Notes: generated from the sequence alone by a model not told the origin. A DNA stretch of 64,000 nt from Sulfitobacter sp. LCG007 (GCF_040801785.1 NZ_CP161805.1:248001-312000); one strand, 5' to 3'. Shown: positions 55,173-64,000, numbered from the stretch's first letter. Translations and numbers: made by a program.

Positions 55173-55745
55173 ATGAAGCTCGACGCACTTTCCCGACCCG
55201 AGACGCTGGGCGCCGACCTCAGGGCCCTGCGCAAGGCCCGCGGCGTGACCCTTGCCGAACTGTCCCTTGGACTGGGGCGCTCGGTCGGATGGCTGAGCCA
55301 GGTGGAGCGCGACCTTTCCGACCCCTCGATCTCGGACCTGCGCCAGATCGCCGGCGCGCTCGGGGTCCCGCTTTCCATGCTGTTCCGACACGACGCCGCC
55401 CCCGCTCACGAGGCCGGCCATGTCGTGCGCCGCGCAGCGCGCCGACCCATCGGGTCATCGGTCGCGGGGCTGGTGGAGGAGCTGCTCTCGCCCGATCTGA
55501 CGGACGATTTCGAGATGGTGCATTCGACCTTCGCACCGGGCAGCGCGCTGTCCGAGCCGGTCGAACGGCCCACGCAGGAGGTCGGCTATCTCGTCACGGG
55601 GCGTCTGGATCTCGAGATCGCGGGCGTTCGGCACACGATCCATCCCGGCGACAGCTTCCGCATCCGGGGCGAGCCCTTCCGCTGGGCGAACCCCTACGAG
55701 ACCCCCGCCGTGGCGATCTGGGTCATCGCACCGCCGGTCTACTGA
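55173..55745 (+). CDS. XRE-family regulator with C-terminal cupin
   Basis: The 190-residue regulator has an N-terminal Cro/C1-type helix-turn-helix (LGADLRALRKARGVTLAELS, then VGWLSQVERDLSDPSISDLR) and a cupin domain (VGYLVTGRLDLEIAGVRHTI, DSFRIRGEPFRW) at about 105-185. Such proteins often respond to a small metabolite and control neighbouring export or catabolic genes. There is no ribosome binding site before ATG 55173; the palindrome runs up to it. It overlaps the LysE gene (TGATG). Confidence 0.88.
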   Translation: MKLDALSRPETLGADLRALRKARGVTLAELSLGLGRSVGWLSQVERDLSDPSISDLRQIAGALGVPLSMLFRHDAAPAHEAGHVVRRAARRPIGSSVAGLVEELLSPDLTDDFEMVHSTFAPGSALSEPVERPTQEVGYLVTGRLDLEIAGVRHTIHPGDSFRIRGEPFRWANPYETPAVAIWVIAPPVY

Positions 55746-56368
55746 TGAGCTTCGAGGCATGGATCGTCTTCGCGCTTTTCTGGGTGGTGTTCGTGACGAC
55801 TCCGGGCCCGAACGCGGTCAACTGCATCAACAACGGCATGAGCCTGCCCTTCGGCCGGGCGATGATCGGGGTTCTGGGCATCCTCACGCAGGCGACGCTT
55901 TTCCTGATCCTCTCGGCGCTTGGCGTCACGGCCCTGATCGCGGCCTCGCCGCAGGCCTTCTTCGCGGCGAAACTCGCGGGGGCGGCTGTGCTGATCTGGC
56001 TGGGCATCAGGGCCTGGCTGAACGCTTCGAAACCCGTCCGGATCGAGGCGCGTCCGGCGCAGTCGGTCTACATCCGCGCTTTCCTGATCGCCACGATCAA
56101 TCCCAAGAGCGTGGCGGGCTACCTCGCGGCCTTCTCGCAATTCGTTCAGCCCGACGTGCCGGTATGGGACCAGATGGTCCTGATCTTGCCCACCGCGCTG
56201 ACACTCACCGCTCTGAGCTACACCGGGTTCACCACCATCGGCGCGCTGATCGGCCGCGCGGCGCTCGGCGCGATCTTCAATACCTGGGTGCGCCGGATCA
56301 TGGCGCTGTGTTTCATCGTCTACGGGATATTGCTGGGCGCCTCGAGCGGGCCGGCGGGGAGGGGCTGA
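55745..56368 (+). CDS. LysE family amino-acid exporter
   Basis: The 207-residue protein has six predicted membrane helices and LysE/RhtB-type motifs: VFVTTPGPNAVNCINNGM at the first helix, LWLGIRAWLNAS and FLIATINPKSVAGYL. The family exports amino acids and derivatives such as lysine or homoserine. Co-transcription with the XRE-cupin regulator suggests regulated efflux of a ligand; the substrate is unknown. Confidence 0.9.
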   Translation: MSFEAWIVFALFWVVFVTTPGPNAVNCINNGMSLPFGRAMIGVLGILTQATLFLILSALGVTALIAASPQAFFAAKLAGAAVLIWLGIRAWLNASKPVRIEARPAQSVYIRAFLIATINPKSVAGYLAAFSQFVQPDVPVWDQMVLILPTALTLTALSYTGFTTIGALIGRAALGAIFNTWVRRIMALCFIVYGILLGASSGPAGRG

Positions 56369-56369
56369 C

Positions 56370-56753
56370 ATGCTGAGCGGAAGCTGCCTCTGTGGCGCGG
56401 TGCGCTGGAAGGCGAAGAACAAGCCATTGGGCAATTCGGCCTGCCACTGCGGCCAGTGCCGCAAGCAGTCCGGGCATTACTGGGCCTCACTGACCATCGC
56501 GACGGACGACTTCGACTGCGAGGGCGAGGTACGCTGGTACGAGGCATCGCCTGTCGCGAGGCGTGGCTTCTGTCCCACCTGCGGCTCCTACCTTTTCTGG
56601 CTGGGGCATGGCGACGCCGACATCGGCGTTTCGCTTGGGTCCGTGGACGGCCCGACGGGGCAGAGGCTCGAGAGGCACGTCTTCACGGCCTTCAAGGGCG
56701 ACTATTACGACATCGCGGACGGGGTCCGTCAGGAGGAGGGAGAGGATGAGTGA
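56370..56753 (+). CDS. GFA family (glutathione-dependent formaldehyde-activating-like) protein
   Basis: The 127-residue protein has the GFA/CENP-V zinc layout: CLCGAVRW (Cys6, Cys8), CHCGQCRKQSGHYWAS, and CPTCGSYLFW. Family members bind glutathione or zinc; few have known activity. Its last 8 bases overlap the first dimethylglycine-dehydrogenase-like gene, so it is in that operon. A link to demethylation-derived formaldehyde is attractive but unproven. Confidence 0.9.
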   Translation: MLSGSCLCGAVRWKAKNKPLGNSACHCGQCRKQSGHYWASLTIATDDFDCEGEVRWYEASPVARRGFCPTCGSYLFWLGHGDADIGVSLGSVDGPTGQRLERHVFTAFKGDYYDIADGVRQEEGEDE

Positions 56754-59193
56754 TTTCCCGACGACAGCACGCGTGGTCATCATCGGCGGCGGAGTCGTCG
56801 GCGTCTCGGCGCTGTATCACCTCGCCAGGGCGGGCTGGACCGATTGCGTCCTGCTGGAGAAAAACGAGCTGACGGCCGGGTCCACTTGGCATGCGGCGGG
56901 CAACTGCCCTTCTTTCTCGACGTCGTGGGCCGTCATGAATATGCAGCGCTATTCGCTGGGCCTCTACAAGGGGCTGGCCGAGGCGGTCGATTACCCGATG
57001 AACTACCACGTCACCGGATCGATCCGTCTGGCTCATGGAAAGAACCGGATGATGGAGTTCCAGCGGGCAAAGGCCATGGGCCGCCATCAGGGCATGGAGC
57101 TGGAGGTGATCGGGCTCGACGAGATCAAGGCGCGCTATCCCTTCATCGAACTCCACGATCTGGCCGGGGCGCTCTACGATCCGGACGACGGCGACATCGA
57201 CCCGGCGCAACTGACCCAGGCGCTCGCAAAGGGCGCGCGCGCAATGGGGGCGCGGATCGAACGTTTCTGTCCGGCGACGGGGGTAAGCCGCGCGCACGGC
57301 GAATGGATCGTCCATACCGAAAAGGGCGACATCCGCTGCGAGAAGGTGGTGAATGCCGCCGGCTACTACGCCCAGCGGGTGGGGGAATGGTTCCTACCCC
57401 ATGGCGGGCGCACGGTGCCCATGGTCGCGATGAGCCATCAGTATTTCCTTACCGAGGAGATCGCGGAACTCAGGGACTGGACCATCTCCGAAGGTCACAA
57501 GGTGCCGCTTCTGCGCGATGTGGACAGTTCCTATTACCTGCGTCAGGACAAGTACGGGCTGAACCTCGGCCCCTATGAGCGCAACTGCAAGGCGCATTGG
57601 GTCACGCCGGACGATCCGATGCCCGAGGATTTCTCGTTCCAGCTCTATCCCGACGATCTGGAGCGGCTGGAATGGTATATCGAGGATGCGATGGCCCGGG
57701 TCCCGATCCTTGGCAGTGCCGGGGTCGGCCGGGTCATCAACGGGCCCATCCCCTATGCGCCGGACGGACTGCCCCTGCTCGGGCCGATGCCGGGGGTGCC
57801 GGACGCCTACGAGGCCTGTGTGTTCACATTCGGGATCACCCAGGCCGGAGGCGCGGGGAAGGTTCTGGCGGAATGGGTGACGGAGGGCGAGACCGAATGG
57901 GACATGTGGTCCTGCGATCCGCGGCGCTTCACCGGTCATGCGGACCCCGAGCATTGCCTCGCCAAGGCGAAGGAGACCTACGGTCACGAATACGCAATGC
58001 ACTTTCCCCGGCATTCCTGGCCCGCCGGGCGCGACCGCAAGCTTTCCCCGCTCCATCATCGTCTGCTCGAACAGGGCGCGGTCATGGGGGCCTACAACGG
58101 GTGGGAACGCGCGAACTGGTTCGCCGGGCCGCTCGACGATGTCTCGGAGGAAGCCACACAGACCTGGGACCGGGCGGGGCCCTGGCAGGATCGCATCCGC
58201 GAGGAATGCGAAGCCGTGCGCGATGGCTGCGGGATCATCGCGATTTCCGGATTTACCCGGCTGAAGGTCGCGGGGCCGGGCGCGAAGGACTACGTCGACG
58301 GGCTGGTCGCCTCGCGCCTGCCACCGGAGGGCCGGATCGGGCTGGTCTATTTTCCGGACAGCCGAGGGCGCATCCTGACCGAGATGTCCTGTCTCGTGCA
58401 CGGCGAGGACGACGTCGGCCTGATCACGGCCGCCGTCGCCCAATGGCACGACGCCGAGGTGCTGAGCCGCAACGCGCCCGAAGGCATCACGGTGAGCGAT
58501 CACAGCTCGGACGCTGAATGCCTGCTGGTCACGGGGCCGAAGGCGCGGGAGATATTGTCGCCCCTGACCGACGCCGATCTGGCTCTGCCCTGGCTCTCGG
58601 TGCAGTACGACGTGCATGTGGCCGGCAGACCCTGCGCTCTGATACGGGTGTCCTTCGCCGGAGAGCTGGGCTGGGAAGTGCATTGCGCCAATGACGATGC
58701 CCTGACGGTTTATGACGCGCTGGTTGTGGCGGGGGCCAAGCCCTTCGGCATGTGGGCGCTCGATTCGCTGCGCATCGAAAAGGGCTACCGGGCCTGGAAG
58801 GGCGACCTGTCGACCGACTACACCCTTCTGCAGGGCGGGCTCGACCGTTTTGTCGATTTCGGCAAGGAACCGGACTTTCCCGGCAAGGCGGCGCTCATGG
58901 TCGAGAAGCAGGCGGGACCGACGAAGCGCTTCGTGACGCTGAAGGTCGACGCGGGCGCGCAGGACGCCCCCTATATGTCGACCCTCTGGCAGGGGGGCGA
59001 AATCGTGGGCGAAACCACTTCGGGCGCCTGGGGCTACCGGGTCGGGTCTTCCCTGGCGCTCGGAATGATCCGCAGCGATCTCGCCGCGCCGGGCACGCAG
59101 GTCGAGGTGGATATCTTCGGAACGATGTGCCGCGCCACGGTCCAGCCCGACGGGCCGATCTGGGACCCTAGTAACGAAAGGTTGCGGGCATGA
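56746..59193 (+). CDS. FAD-dependent oxidoreductase with GcvT domains (dimethylglycine/sarcosine dehydrogenase-like), copy 1
   Basis: The 815-residue protein has an N-terminal FAD domain (GGGVVG 14-19, His49 in STWHAAG, the likely covalent FAD site) and a C-terminal GcvT aminomethyltransferase domain (WERANWFAG, RVSFAGELGWEVH, AWKGDLSTDYTLL). This layout oxidises an N-methyl group and passes it to tetrahydrofolate. Dimethylglycine or sarcosine is the family substrate; the exact one is inferred. It overlaps the following methyltransferase gene start (4 bases). Confidence 0.9.
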   Translation: MSDFPTTARVVIIGGGVVGVSALYHLARAGWTDCVLLEKNELTAGSTWHAAGNCPSFSTSWAVMNMQRYSLGLYKGLAEAVDYPMNYHVTGSIRLAHGKNRMMEFQRAKAMGRHQGMELEVIGLDEIKARYPFIELHDLAGALYDPDDGDIDPAQLTQALAKGARAMGARIERFCPATGVSRAHGEWIVHTEKGDIRCEKVVNAAGYYAQRVGEWFLPHGGRTVPMVAMSHQYFLTEEIAELRDWTISEGHKVPLLRDVDSSYYLRQDKYGLNLGPYERNCKAHWVTPDDPMPEDFSFQLYPDDLERLEWYIEDAMARVPILGSAGVGRVINGPIPYAPDGLPLLGPMPGVPDAYEACVFTFGITQAGGAGKVLAEWVTEGETEWDMWSCDPRRFTGHADPEHCLAKAKETYGHEYAMHFPRHSWPAGRDRKLSPLHHRLLEQGAVMGAYNGWERANWFAGPLDDVSEEATQTWDRAGPWQDRIREECEAVRDGCGIIAISGFTRLKVAGPGAKDYVDGLVASRLPPEGRIGLVYFPDSRGRILTEMSCLVHGEDDVGLITAAVAQWHDAEVLSRNAPEGITVSDHSSDAECLLVTGPKAREILSPLTDADLALPWLSVQYDVHVAGRPCALIRVSFAGELGWEVHCANDDALTVYDALVVAGAKPFGMWALDSLRIEKGYRAWKGDLSTDYTLLQGGLDRFVDFGKEPDFPGKAALMVEKQAGPTKRFVTLKVDAGAQDAPYMSTLWQGGEIVGETTSGAWGYRVGSSLALGMIRSDLAAPGTQVEVDIFGTMCRATVQPDGPIWDPSNERLRA

Positions 59194-60086
59194 GCGGGAT
59201 CACCTTGCTGGACGGGTCCATCGGGCAGGAACTGGTTCATCGCAGCGGCGACGCCGCGACGCCGCTCTGGTCGACGCAGGTGATGATCGACCATCCCGGG
59301 CTCGTGCGCGAGGTCCATGCCGCCTATTTCGCCGCCGGCGCCACCATCGCCTCGACCAACACCTATGCCGTCTATGAAAGCCGGCTCGAGAAGGTCGGCC
59401 TCGGACATCGCGTCGACGCGTTGCTCGATACCGCCGTGGCCGAGGCGGTCGCCGCGCGGGATGCCGCCGGCGCGGGCCGCGTCGCGGGCTGCATGGGTCC
59501 GCTGCTGGCCTCCTACCGGCCCGACCTGATGCCCGATCCGGACACGGCCGCGGCGCGGTTCGCGCGCATGGCCGCGCGTCTGTCCCGAAGCTGCGATCTG
59601 CTGCTGATCGAAACGGTGTCTTCCGTGCAGGAGGGTCTCGGCGCTTTGCGCGGCGCTCTGGGGCATGGCAAGCCGGTCTGGATCGCGTTCACCGTCGAGG
59701 ACGAGGACGGCAGCCGCCTGCGTTCGGGCGAGCCGCTGTCGGACGTCCTGCCGCTTCTGCAGGATCACCATCCCGAGGCGGTTTTGCTGAACTGTTCCCG
59801 GCCCGAGGCGATCGACACCGGGCTCGCCGTCATCGCGCGGGCGGGACTGCCCTTCGGGGCCTATGGCAACGGGTTCGTGGAGGTGTCCGACGCGTTCCGC
59901 AAGGACATGCCGACGGTCGATTCGCTTGACGCGCGCGCCGACCTGACCCCGGCCCGCTATGCCGATCACGCCCTGCGCTGGGTCGGCGCGGGGGCCAGCA
60001 TCATCGGCGGCTGCTGCGAGATCGGCCCCGCCCATATCGCCGAAATCGCCCGCCGCCTGCGCGCGGACGGGCACGAAATCGTCTGA
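59190..60086 (+). CDS. homocysteine S-methyltransferase family protein (BHMT-like)
   Basis: The 298-residue (beta/alpha)8 protein has the zinc-site pattern of the family: Cys202 in LLNCSRPEA and Cys275/Cys276 in GGCCEIGPAH. It transfers a methyl group to homocysteine, from a donor that could be glycine betaine or S-methylmethionine. Lying between two dimethylglycine-dehydrogenase-like genes makes betaine-to-dimethylglycine a sensible first step. It overlaps copy 1 (ATGA-type) and is 10 bases from copy 2. Confidence 0.9.
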   Translation: MSGITLLDGSIGQELVHRSGDAATPLWSTQVMIDHPGLVREVHAAYFAAGATIASTNTYAVYESRLEKVGLGHRVDALLDTAVAEAVAARDAAGAGRVAGCMGPLLASYRPDLMPDPDTAAARFARMAARLSRSCDLLLIETVSSVQEGLGALRGALGHGKPVWIAFTVEDEDGSRLRSGEPLSDVLPLLQDHHPEAVLLNCSRPEAIDTGLAVIARAGLPFGAYGNGFVEVSDAFRKDMPTVDSLDARADLTPARYADHALRWVGAGASIIGGCCEIGPAHIAEIARRLRADGHEIV

Positions 60087-60096
60087 AGGTAATCTC

Positions 60097-62541
60097 ATGT
60101 CCGATCTTCCGCGCGAGGCCCGTGTCGTCATCATCGGAGGCGGAGTCATCGGCTGCTCCGTCGCCTATCACCTGACAAGGCTCGGCTGGCGGGATGTCGT
60201 GCTGCTGGAACGCAAGCAGCTGACCTCGGGCACCACATGGCATGCCGCGGGCCTCATCGCGCAGCTGCGCGCGACGGCGAACATGACGAAGCTCGCCAAG
60301 TACAGCCAGGAGCTCTACGGGAGTCTCGAGGCCGAGACCGGCGTGGCGACCGGCTTCAAGCGGGTCGGGTCGATCACCGCCGCCCTGACCGGGGAACGCC
60401 GCGAGGAGCTGTGGCGGCAGGCGGCGATGGCGCGCGCCTTCGGCGTCGCGGTCGAGGAGATCACGCCCGACGAGGTGAAGGCGCGCTATCCCCACCTGAA
60501 TACCGAGGGCATCGTAGGCGGCGTCTTCCTCGAGAAGGACGGGCAGGGCGACCCAGCCAACATCGCCCTGGCGCTGGCCAAGGGCGCACGGCAGCGCGGG
60601 GCGCGCATCGTCGAAGGGGTGAAGGTCACCGGCATCCGCCGCGCCGGCCGCAGGGTGACGGGCGTCGACTGGAGCAGCGGCGCGGAGACGGGCCATATCG
60701 CCGCCGAGATGGTGGTGAACTGCGCCGGCATGTGGGGTCATGAGGTCGGGCGGATGGCGGGCGTCAACGTGCCGCTGCACGCCTGCGAGCATTTCTATAT
60801 CATAACCGAGGCGATCCCGGGCCTGACCCAGCTGCCCGTGCTGCGGGTGCCGGACGAATGCGCCTATTACAAGGAGGATGCGGGCAAGATGCTGCTCGGC
60901 GCCTTCGAGCCCAACGCGAAACCCTGGGGCATGACGGGCATTCCGGAGGGATTCGAGTTCGACCAGCTGCCCGAGGATTTCGATCACTTCGAGCCGATCC
61001 TGGAACGGGCCGTGAACCGCATGCCGATGCTGGCCGAGGCGGGCATCCATACCTTCTTCAACGGGCCGGAAAGCTTCACGCCCGACGATGCCTACCACCT
61101 CGGGATTGCGCCCGAGATGGACAATGTCTGGGTCGCGGCGGGCTTCAATTCCATCGGCATCCAGTCCGCCGGCGGGGCCGGGATGGCTCTGGCGCAATGG
61201 ATGGAGGCGGGCGAGAAACCCTTCGATCTGGGCGACGTCGACATCGCGCGCATGCAGCCCTTTCAGGGCAACCGGCACTATCTTTACGAGCGCTCGAAGG
61301 AGACGCTCGGCCTGCTTTACGCCGACCACTACCCCTACCGGCAGAAGGCGACGGCCCGCGGCGTGCGGCGAACGCCTTTCCATGGCCAGCTTCTCGCACG
61401 GGGCGCGGTGATGGGCGAACTTGCGGGCTGGGAACGGGCCAACTGGTTCGCGCGGCCGGGGCAGGCGGCCGAATACGCCTATTCCTGGAAGCGGCAGACC
61501 TTCTTCGACAACGTGGCGGAAGAGCTTTCCGCGGTGCGCAGCGGGGTTGGCATCTACGACATGTCCTCCTTCGGCAAGATCCGGGTCGAGGGGCGCGACG
61601 CCTGCCCCTATCTCAACCATCTGTGCGGCAACGAGATGGACGTCGCGCCGGGGCGCATCGTCTACACGCAATTCCTGAACCGTCACGGCGGCATCGAGGC
61701 GGATGTGACCGTGACCCGGCTGTCGGAGACGGCCTACCTCGTGGTGACCCCGGCGGCGACGCGCCTGGCAGACCAGAGCTGGATGGCCCGGCATCTGGGC
61801 GAGCGGCAGGTGGTGCTGACCGACATGACGGCGGCGGAGGGCGTTCTCGCGGTCATGGGGCCAAGGTCCCGGGAGCTTTTGCAGAAGGTATCCCCGGCCG
61901 ATTTATCGAACGGTATAAATCCCTTCGGGACGGCGATGGAGATCGAGATCGGCATGGGCCTCGCCCGGGCGCATCGGGTCAGCTACGTGGGTGAACTCGG
62001 CTGGGAAATCTACGTCGGCGCCGACATGGCGGCCCATGTCTTCGAGGTGCTGGCCGAGGCCGGGGAGGATCTGGGGCTGAAGTTCTGCGGGATGCATATG
62101 ATGGACTGCGGCCGGATCGAGAAGGCGTTCCGCCATTTCGGCCATGACATCACCTGCGAGGACCATGTGCTGGAGGCGGGACTCGGCTTTGCCGTGAAGA
62201 CGGACAAGCCGGATTTCATCGGGCGGGACGCGGTGCTGCGCAAGAAGGATGCCGGGCTTGCGCGCCGGCTTGTGCAGTTCCGGCTGGGTGATCCCGAGCC
62301 GCTGCTCTATCACAACGAACCCGTTCTGAGGGACGGGGAGATCGTGGGATTCCTGTCTTCTGGCGCCTATGGTCATACGCTGGGCGGGGCGATCGGGCTG
62401 GGCTACGTGCCCTGCGCGGGCGAGACGGCGGCGCAGGTCCTGGCTTCGGGCTACGAGATCGATGTGGCAGGCACGCGGGTGAGGGCCGAGGCGTCGCTCT
62501 CGCCGATGTACGATCCGAAGTCCGAACGGGTCCGCATGTGA
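60097..62541 (+). CDS. FAD-dependent oxidoreductase with GcvT domains (dimethylglycine/sarcosine dehydrogenase-like), copy 2
   Basis: The 814-residue protein has the same plan as copy 1: GGGVIG 14-19, His49 in TTWHAAG, then WERANWFAR and VSYVGELGWEIYV in the folate-binding GcvT part. Sequence divergence from copy 1 is substantial over the whole length, so this is not a recent duplication, and the two probably oxidise different methylated substrates in succession. The REP-like palindrome follows one base after its stop. Confidence 0.92.
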   Translation: MSDLPREARVVIIGGGVIGCSVAYHLTRLGWRDVVLLERKQLTSGTTWHAAGLIAQLRATANMTKLAKYSQELYGSLEAETGVATGFKRVGSITAALTGERREELWRQAAMARAFGVAVEEITPDEVKARYPHLNTEGIVGGVFLEKDGQGDPANIALALAKGARQRGARIVEGVKVTGIRRAGRRVTGVDWSSGAETGHIAAEMVVNCAGMWGHEVGRMAGVNVPLHACEHFYIITEAIPGLTQLPVLRVPDECAYYKEDAGKMLLGAFEPNAKPWGMTGIPEGFEFDQLPEDFDHFEPILERAVNRMPMLAEAGIHTFFNGPESFTPDDAYHLGIAPEMDNVWVAAGFNSIGIQSAGGAGMALAQWMEAGEKPFDLGDVDIARMQPFQGNRHYLYERSKETLGLLYADHYPYRQKATARGVRRTPFHGQLLARGAVMGELAGWERANWFARPGQAAEYAYSWKRQTFFDNVAEELSAVRSGVGIYDMSSFGKIRVEGRDACPYLNHLCGNEMDVAPGRIVYTQFLNRHGGIEADVTVTRLSETAYLVVTPAATRLADQSWMARHLGERQVVLTDMTAAEGVLAVMGPRSRELLQKVSPADLSNGINPFGTAMEIEIGMGLARAHRVSYVGELGWEIYVGADMAAHVFEVLAEAGEDLGLKFCGMHMMDCGRIEKAFRHFGHDITCEDHVLEAGLGFAVKTDKPDFIGRDAVLRKKDAGLARRLVQFRLGDPEPLLYHNEPVLRDGEIVGFLSSGAYGHTLGGAIGLGYVPCAGETAAQVLASGYEIDVAGTRVRAEASLSPMYDPKSERVRM

Positions 62542-62542
62542 G

Positions 62543-62569
62543 GTAAGGTGCGGCCTGCCGCACCCTACG
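62543..62569. repeat. REP-like palindrome, copy 2
   Basis: The arms are GTAAGGTGCGGC and GCCGCACCCTACG around a CT centre; this matches the reverse complement of 19978-20005 apart from the central two bases. It begins one base after the dimethylglycine-dehydrogenase-like stop codon. Confidence 0.8.
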
Positions 62570-62610
62570 GGCGCTTGCAATGGAGCGGCGCATCTGGGAA
62601 CGAGGGGCGC

Positions 62611-63258
62611 ATGGATGCACGCTACACCCCGCCCCAGGATCCGCTCTCGGTACTCTACGAGGATGCCGAGATCATCGTTCTCGACAAGCCCGCCGGTCTG
62701 CTCTCCGTCCCCGGCAAAGGTCCCGATCTGGCAGACTGCCTGCTGTCGCGGCTGCAGGCCGCCTTCCCGGACGCGCTGCTGGTCCACCGGCTCGACCGCG
62801 ACACATCCGGCGTGATCATCTTCGCCCTCACCCCCCATGCGCAGCGCCATCTCGGGCTGCAATTCGAGAAGCGGATGACCAGGAAGACCTATGTCGCCCG
62901 CGTCTGGGGCGTCCCGGAGCGGCCTTCGGGGGCCATCGACATGCCGATCATCGTGGATTGGCCGAACCGTCCCCGTCAGAAGGTGGATTTCGAGAGCGGA
63001 CGCCCGGCCCAGACCGACTGGCGGCTTCTGAAAGACGAGGGCGAGACGGCGCGGGTGCGGCTGATGCCGCACACCGGGCGCAGCCATCAGCTGCGTGTGC
63101 ACATGAAGGAGATCGGGCATCCGATCCTCGGCGATCCGTTCTATGCCGAGGGACCGGCGCGCGACTTCCCGCGTCTGATGCTGCATTCCGAGGAACTGCG
63201 CTTCAAGCATCCGCAGGGCGGGCGGTCGATGAAGCTGCGCACGCCCGCGCCGTTCTGA
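62611..63258 (+). CDS. RluA-family pseudouridine synthase
   Basis: The 215-residue enzyme has the RluA-family catalytic motif HRLDRDTSGV (catalytic Asp) and an RMTRKTYVARVWG segment. The target could be 23S rRNA or tRNA; the family member is not decidable. It lacks an S4 domain, as RluA and RluC-like short forms do. ATG 62611 is preceded by GAGG; an extension at 62548 is not needed. It converges with the EamA gene. Confidence 0.92.
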   Translation: MDARYTPPQDPLSVLYEDAEIIVLDKPAGLLSVPGKGPDLADCLLSRLQAAFPDALLVHRLDRDTSGVIIFALTPHAQRHLGLQFEKRMTRKTYVARVWGVPERPSGAIDMPIIVDWPNRPRQKVDFESGRPAQTDWRLLKDEGETARVRLMPHTGRSHQLRVHMKEIGHPILGDPFYAEGPARDFPRLMLHSEELRFKHPQGGRSMKLRTPAPF

Positions 63259-63269
63259 GGTCGTTCCCG

Positions 63270-64000
63270 CTAGACCGCGCGCTTGCGCCTCTGCGACAGG
63301 ACCACCGCCAGGAATACGACGAGCCCGCCGACCATCACGCGCGATGAAGGCTGCTCGGCCAGAACGAGCCAGGCCAGGATTGGGGCGAGGGGCATCTCGA
63401 GCGAAGACAGCAGGGCCGTCTCGGCCGATGGCAGCCGACGCGCGCCTTCCGAAAGCGTCACCGACGCGATCGCGAAGACCAGTCCGAAAAGAACCAGTAC
63501 CGGCAGCTCGCCTTGCGCCACCTCGAGGGGTTGGCCGAAGAGAAGCGCGACCGGCACCAGCAGGACAGACGACAGGGCGGCAGGCAGGGCGGCCGTCGTC
63601 TCGGGACGCGCGCGATATGTCACCATGACGCCCGCCATGCAGAGCGTCATCAGCATCGCCAGGAGATCGCCCGCAAGCCGTGCCTCTCCCAGCGAATCGG
63701 ACACGATCAGCAGGACCCCAAGAAGCGAGGCAATGCTGGCCGTGAGAACCCTGCGCGACGGCGTCTCCCGGATGAATATCCACGACAGAGCGGCCGCGAG
63801 AAAGGGTGCGGCGGAATAGATCAGCGCCACATTCGCGACGCTGCTCAGCTTGAAGGCGGGAATGAAGGCAGCGGTCCCGGCCGCCATCAGGAAGGTGACG
63901 AGGAGGGCAGGGCGTCCGAACGCCCGGATCTCGGACAGCAAGCTGCCCCGCGAGACGAGATAGAAAATCGTGAAAAGCGCCGCGGCCAGGCCGCGCCAGA
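63270..64000 (-). CDS. EamA/DMT family transporter (5' truncated by window edge)
   Basis: The frame stays open through the right window edge (codons continue to about 63998, WRGLAAALFTIFYL), so the start is outside. About 243 residues are visible, with many hydrophobic helices in two EamA repeats. The protein belongs to the drug/metabolite transporter superfamily; substrate is unknown. Its C-terminus ends RRKRAV in the cytoplasm. Confidence 0.85.
   Translation of the reverse strand, partial: WRGLAAALFTIFYLVSRGSLLSEIRAFGRPALLVTFLMAAGTAAFIPAFKLSSVANVALIYSAAPFLAAALSWIFIRETPSRRVLTASIASLLGVLLIVSDSLGEARLAGDLLAMLMTLCMAGVMVTYRARPETTAALPAALSSVLLVPVALLFGQPLEVAQGELPVLVLFGLVFAIASVTLSEGARRLPSAETALLSSLEMPLAPILAWLVLAEQPSSRVMVGGLVVFLAVVLSQRRKRAV

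Overview
The window is high-GC alphaproteobacterial chromosome, almost certainly from a Rhodobacteraceae (Roseobacter-group) species. The evidence is a CcrM-type GANTC methyltransferase, a membrane-bound ferritin (MbfA) with an Irr-type ICE box, DUF2794/DUF4170/DUF2125/DUF3576 proteins typical of the group, an acidic porin suited to saline habitats, and the gene order xth-thioredoxin/TPR-LON-Trm112-UbiH followed by amidase-aminotransferase-FtsK-LolA. I see no tRNA, rRNA, phage, insertion sequence, transposase or CRISPR array. Coding density is very high: no gene-free stretch reaches 300 bases, and many genes overlap by ATGA/TGATG.

Region by region. 1-10.5 kb: the 3' end of an MFS transporter; an overlapping HAD/ornithine-cyclodeaminase-like/hydrolase operon; yaiI with fghA; an AEC transporter; mbfA and a divergent TetR regulator; DUF2794; a leucyl-aminopeptidase/NlpC-P60 pair. 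10.6-20 kb: beta-carbonic anhydrase, an RHH protein, asd, a membrane protein with a cytoplasmic winged-helix-like tail, secreted proteins, rnhB, ccrM (with three GANTC sites in front of it), an orphan receiver protein, mutY, and a DciA-like protein with a DsbA-like protein. 20-36 kb: lipid A genes (lpxK, waaA) with DUF4170, cysQ-like and pmbA genes; DUF2125; a short SDR/enoyl-CoA-hydratase operon; an HNH protein and a flavoprotein; the leuS-lptE-holA-GST operon, in which the GST is frameshifted; DUF3576; a major porin. 36-50.6 kb: yggS, ribA with an L,D-transpeptidase, a CenR-like response regulator followed by a structured 3' small-RNA candidate, then xth to lolA, a lytic transglycosylase and hspQ. 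50.6-64 kb: gamma-glutamyltransferase, a STAS/RsbW-like pair, a thiolase with a free-methionine-sulfoxide reductase, an XRE-cupin regulator with a LysE exporter, a GFA protein, and an operon of two dimethylglycine-dehydrogenase-like flavoproteins flanking a homocysteine S-methyltransferase. An RluA-type pseudouridine synthase and a truncated EamA transporter close the window.

Two themes recur. Envelope biogenesis is heavily represented (lpxK, waaA, lptE, lolA, porin, L,D-transpeptidase, transglycosylase, NlpC/P60), alongside a CenR-like regulator of the type linked to division and outer membrane in this family. The 56.7-62.5 kb operon looks like methyl-group catabolism (betaine, dimethylglycine or sarcosine type), with an XRE-cupin regulator, an exporter and a long palindrome in front.

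The most interesting non-coding signals are: a SorX-like 3'-UTR small RNA (39057-39160); the GANTC cluster before ccrM; the ICE box with an embedded GANTC site; two families of dispersed palindromes, each present twice at gene 3' ends; the roughly 77-bp interrupted palindrome before the XRE-cupin gene; and a 14-bp-stem hairpin at 52367-52414. Base-level boundaries were read by eye; family assignments rest on motif recognition and not on database searches.
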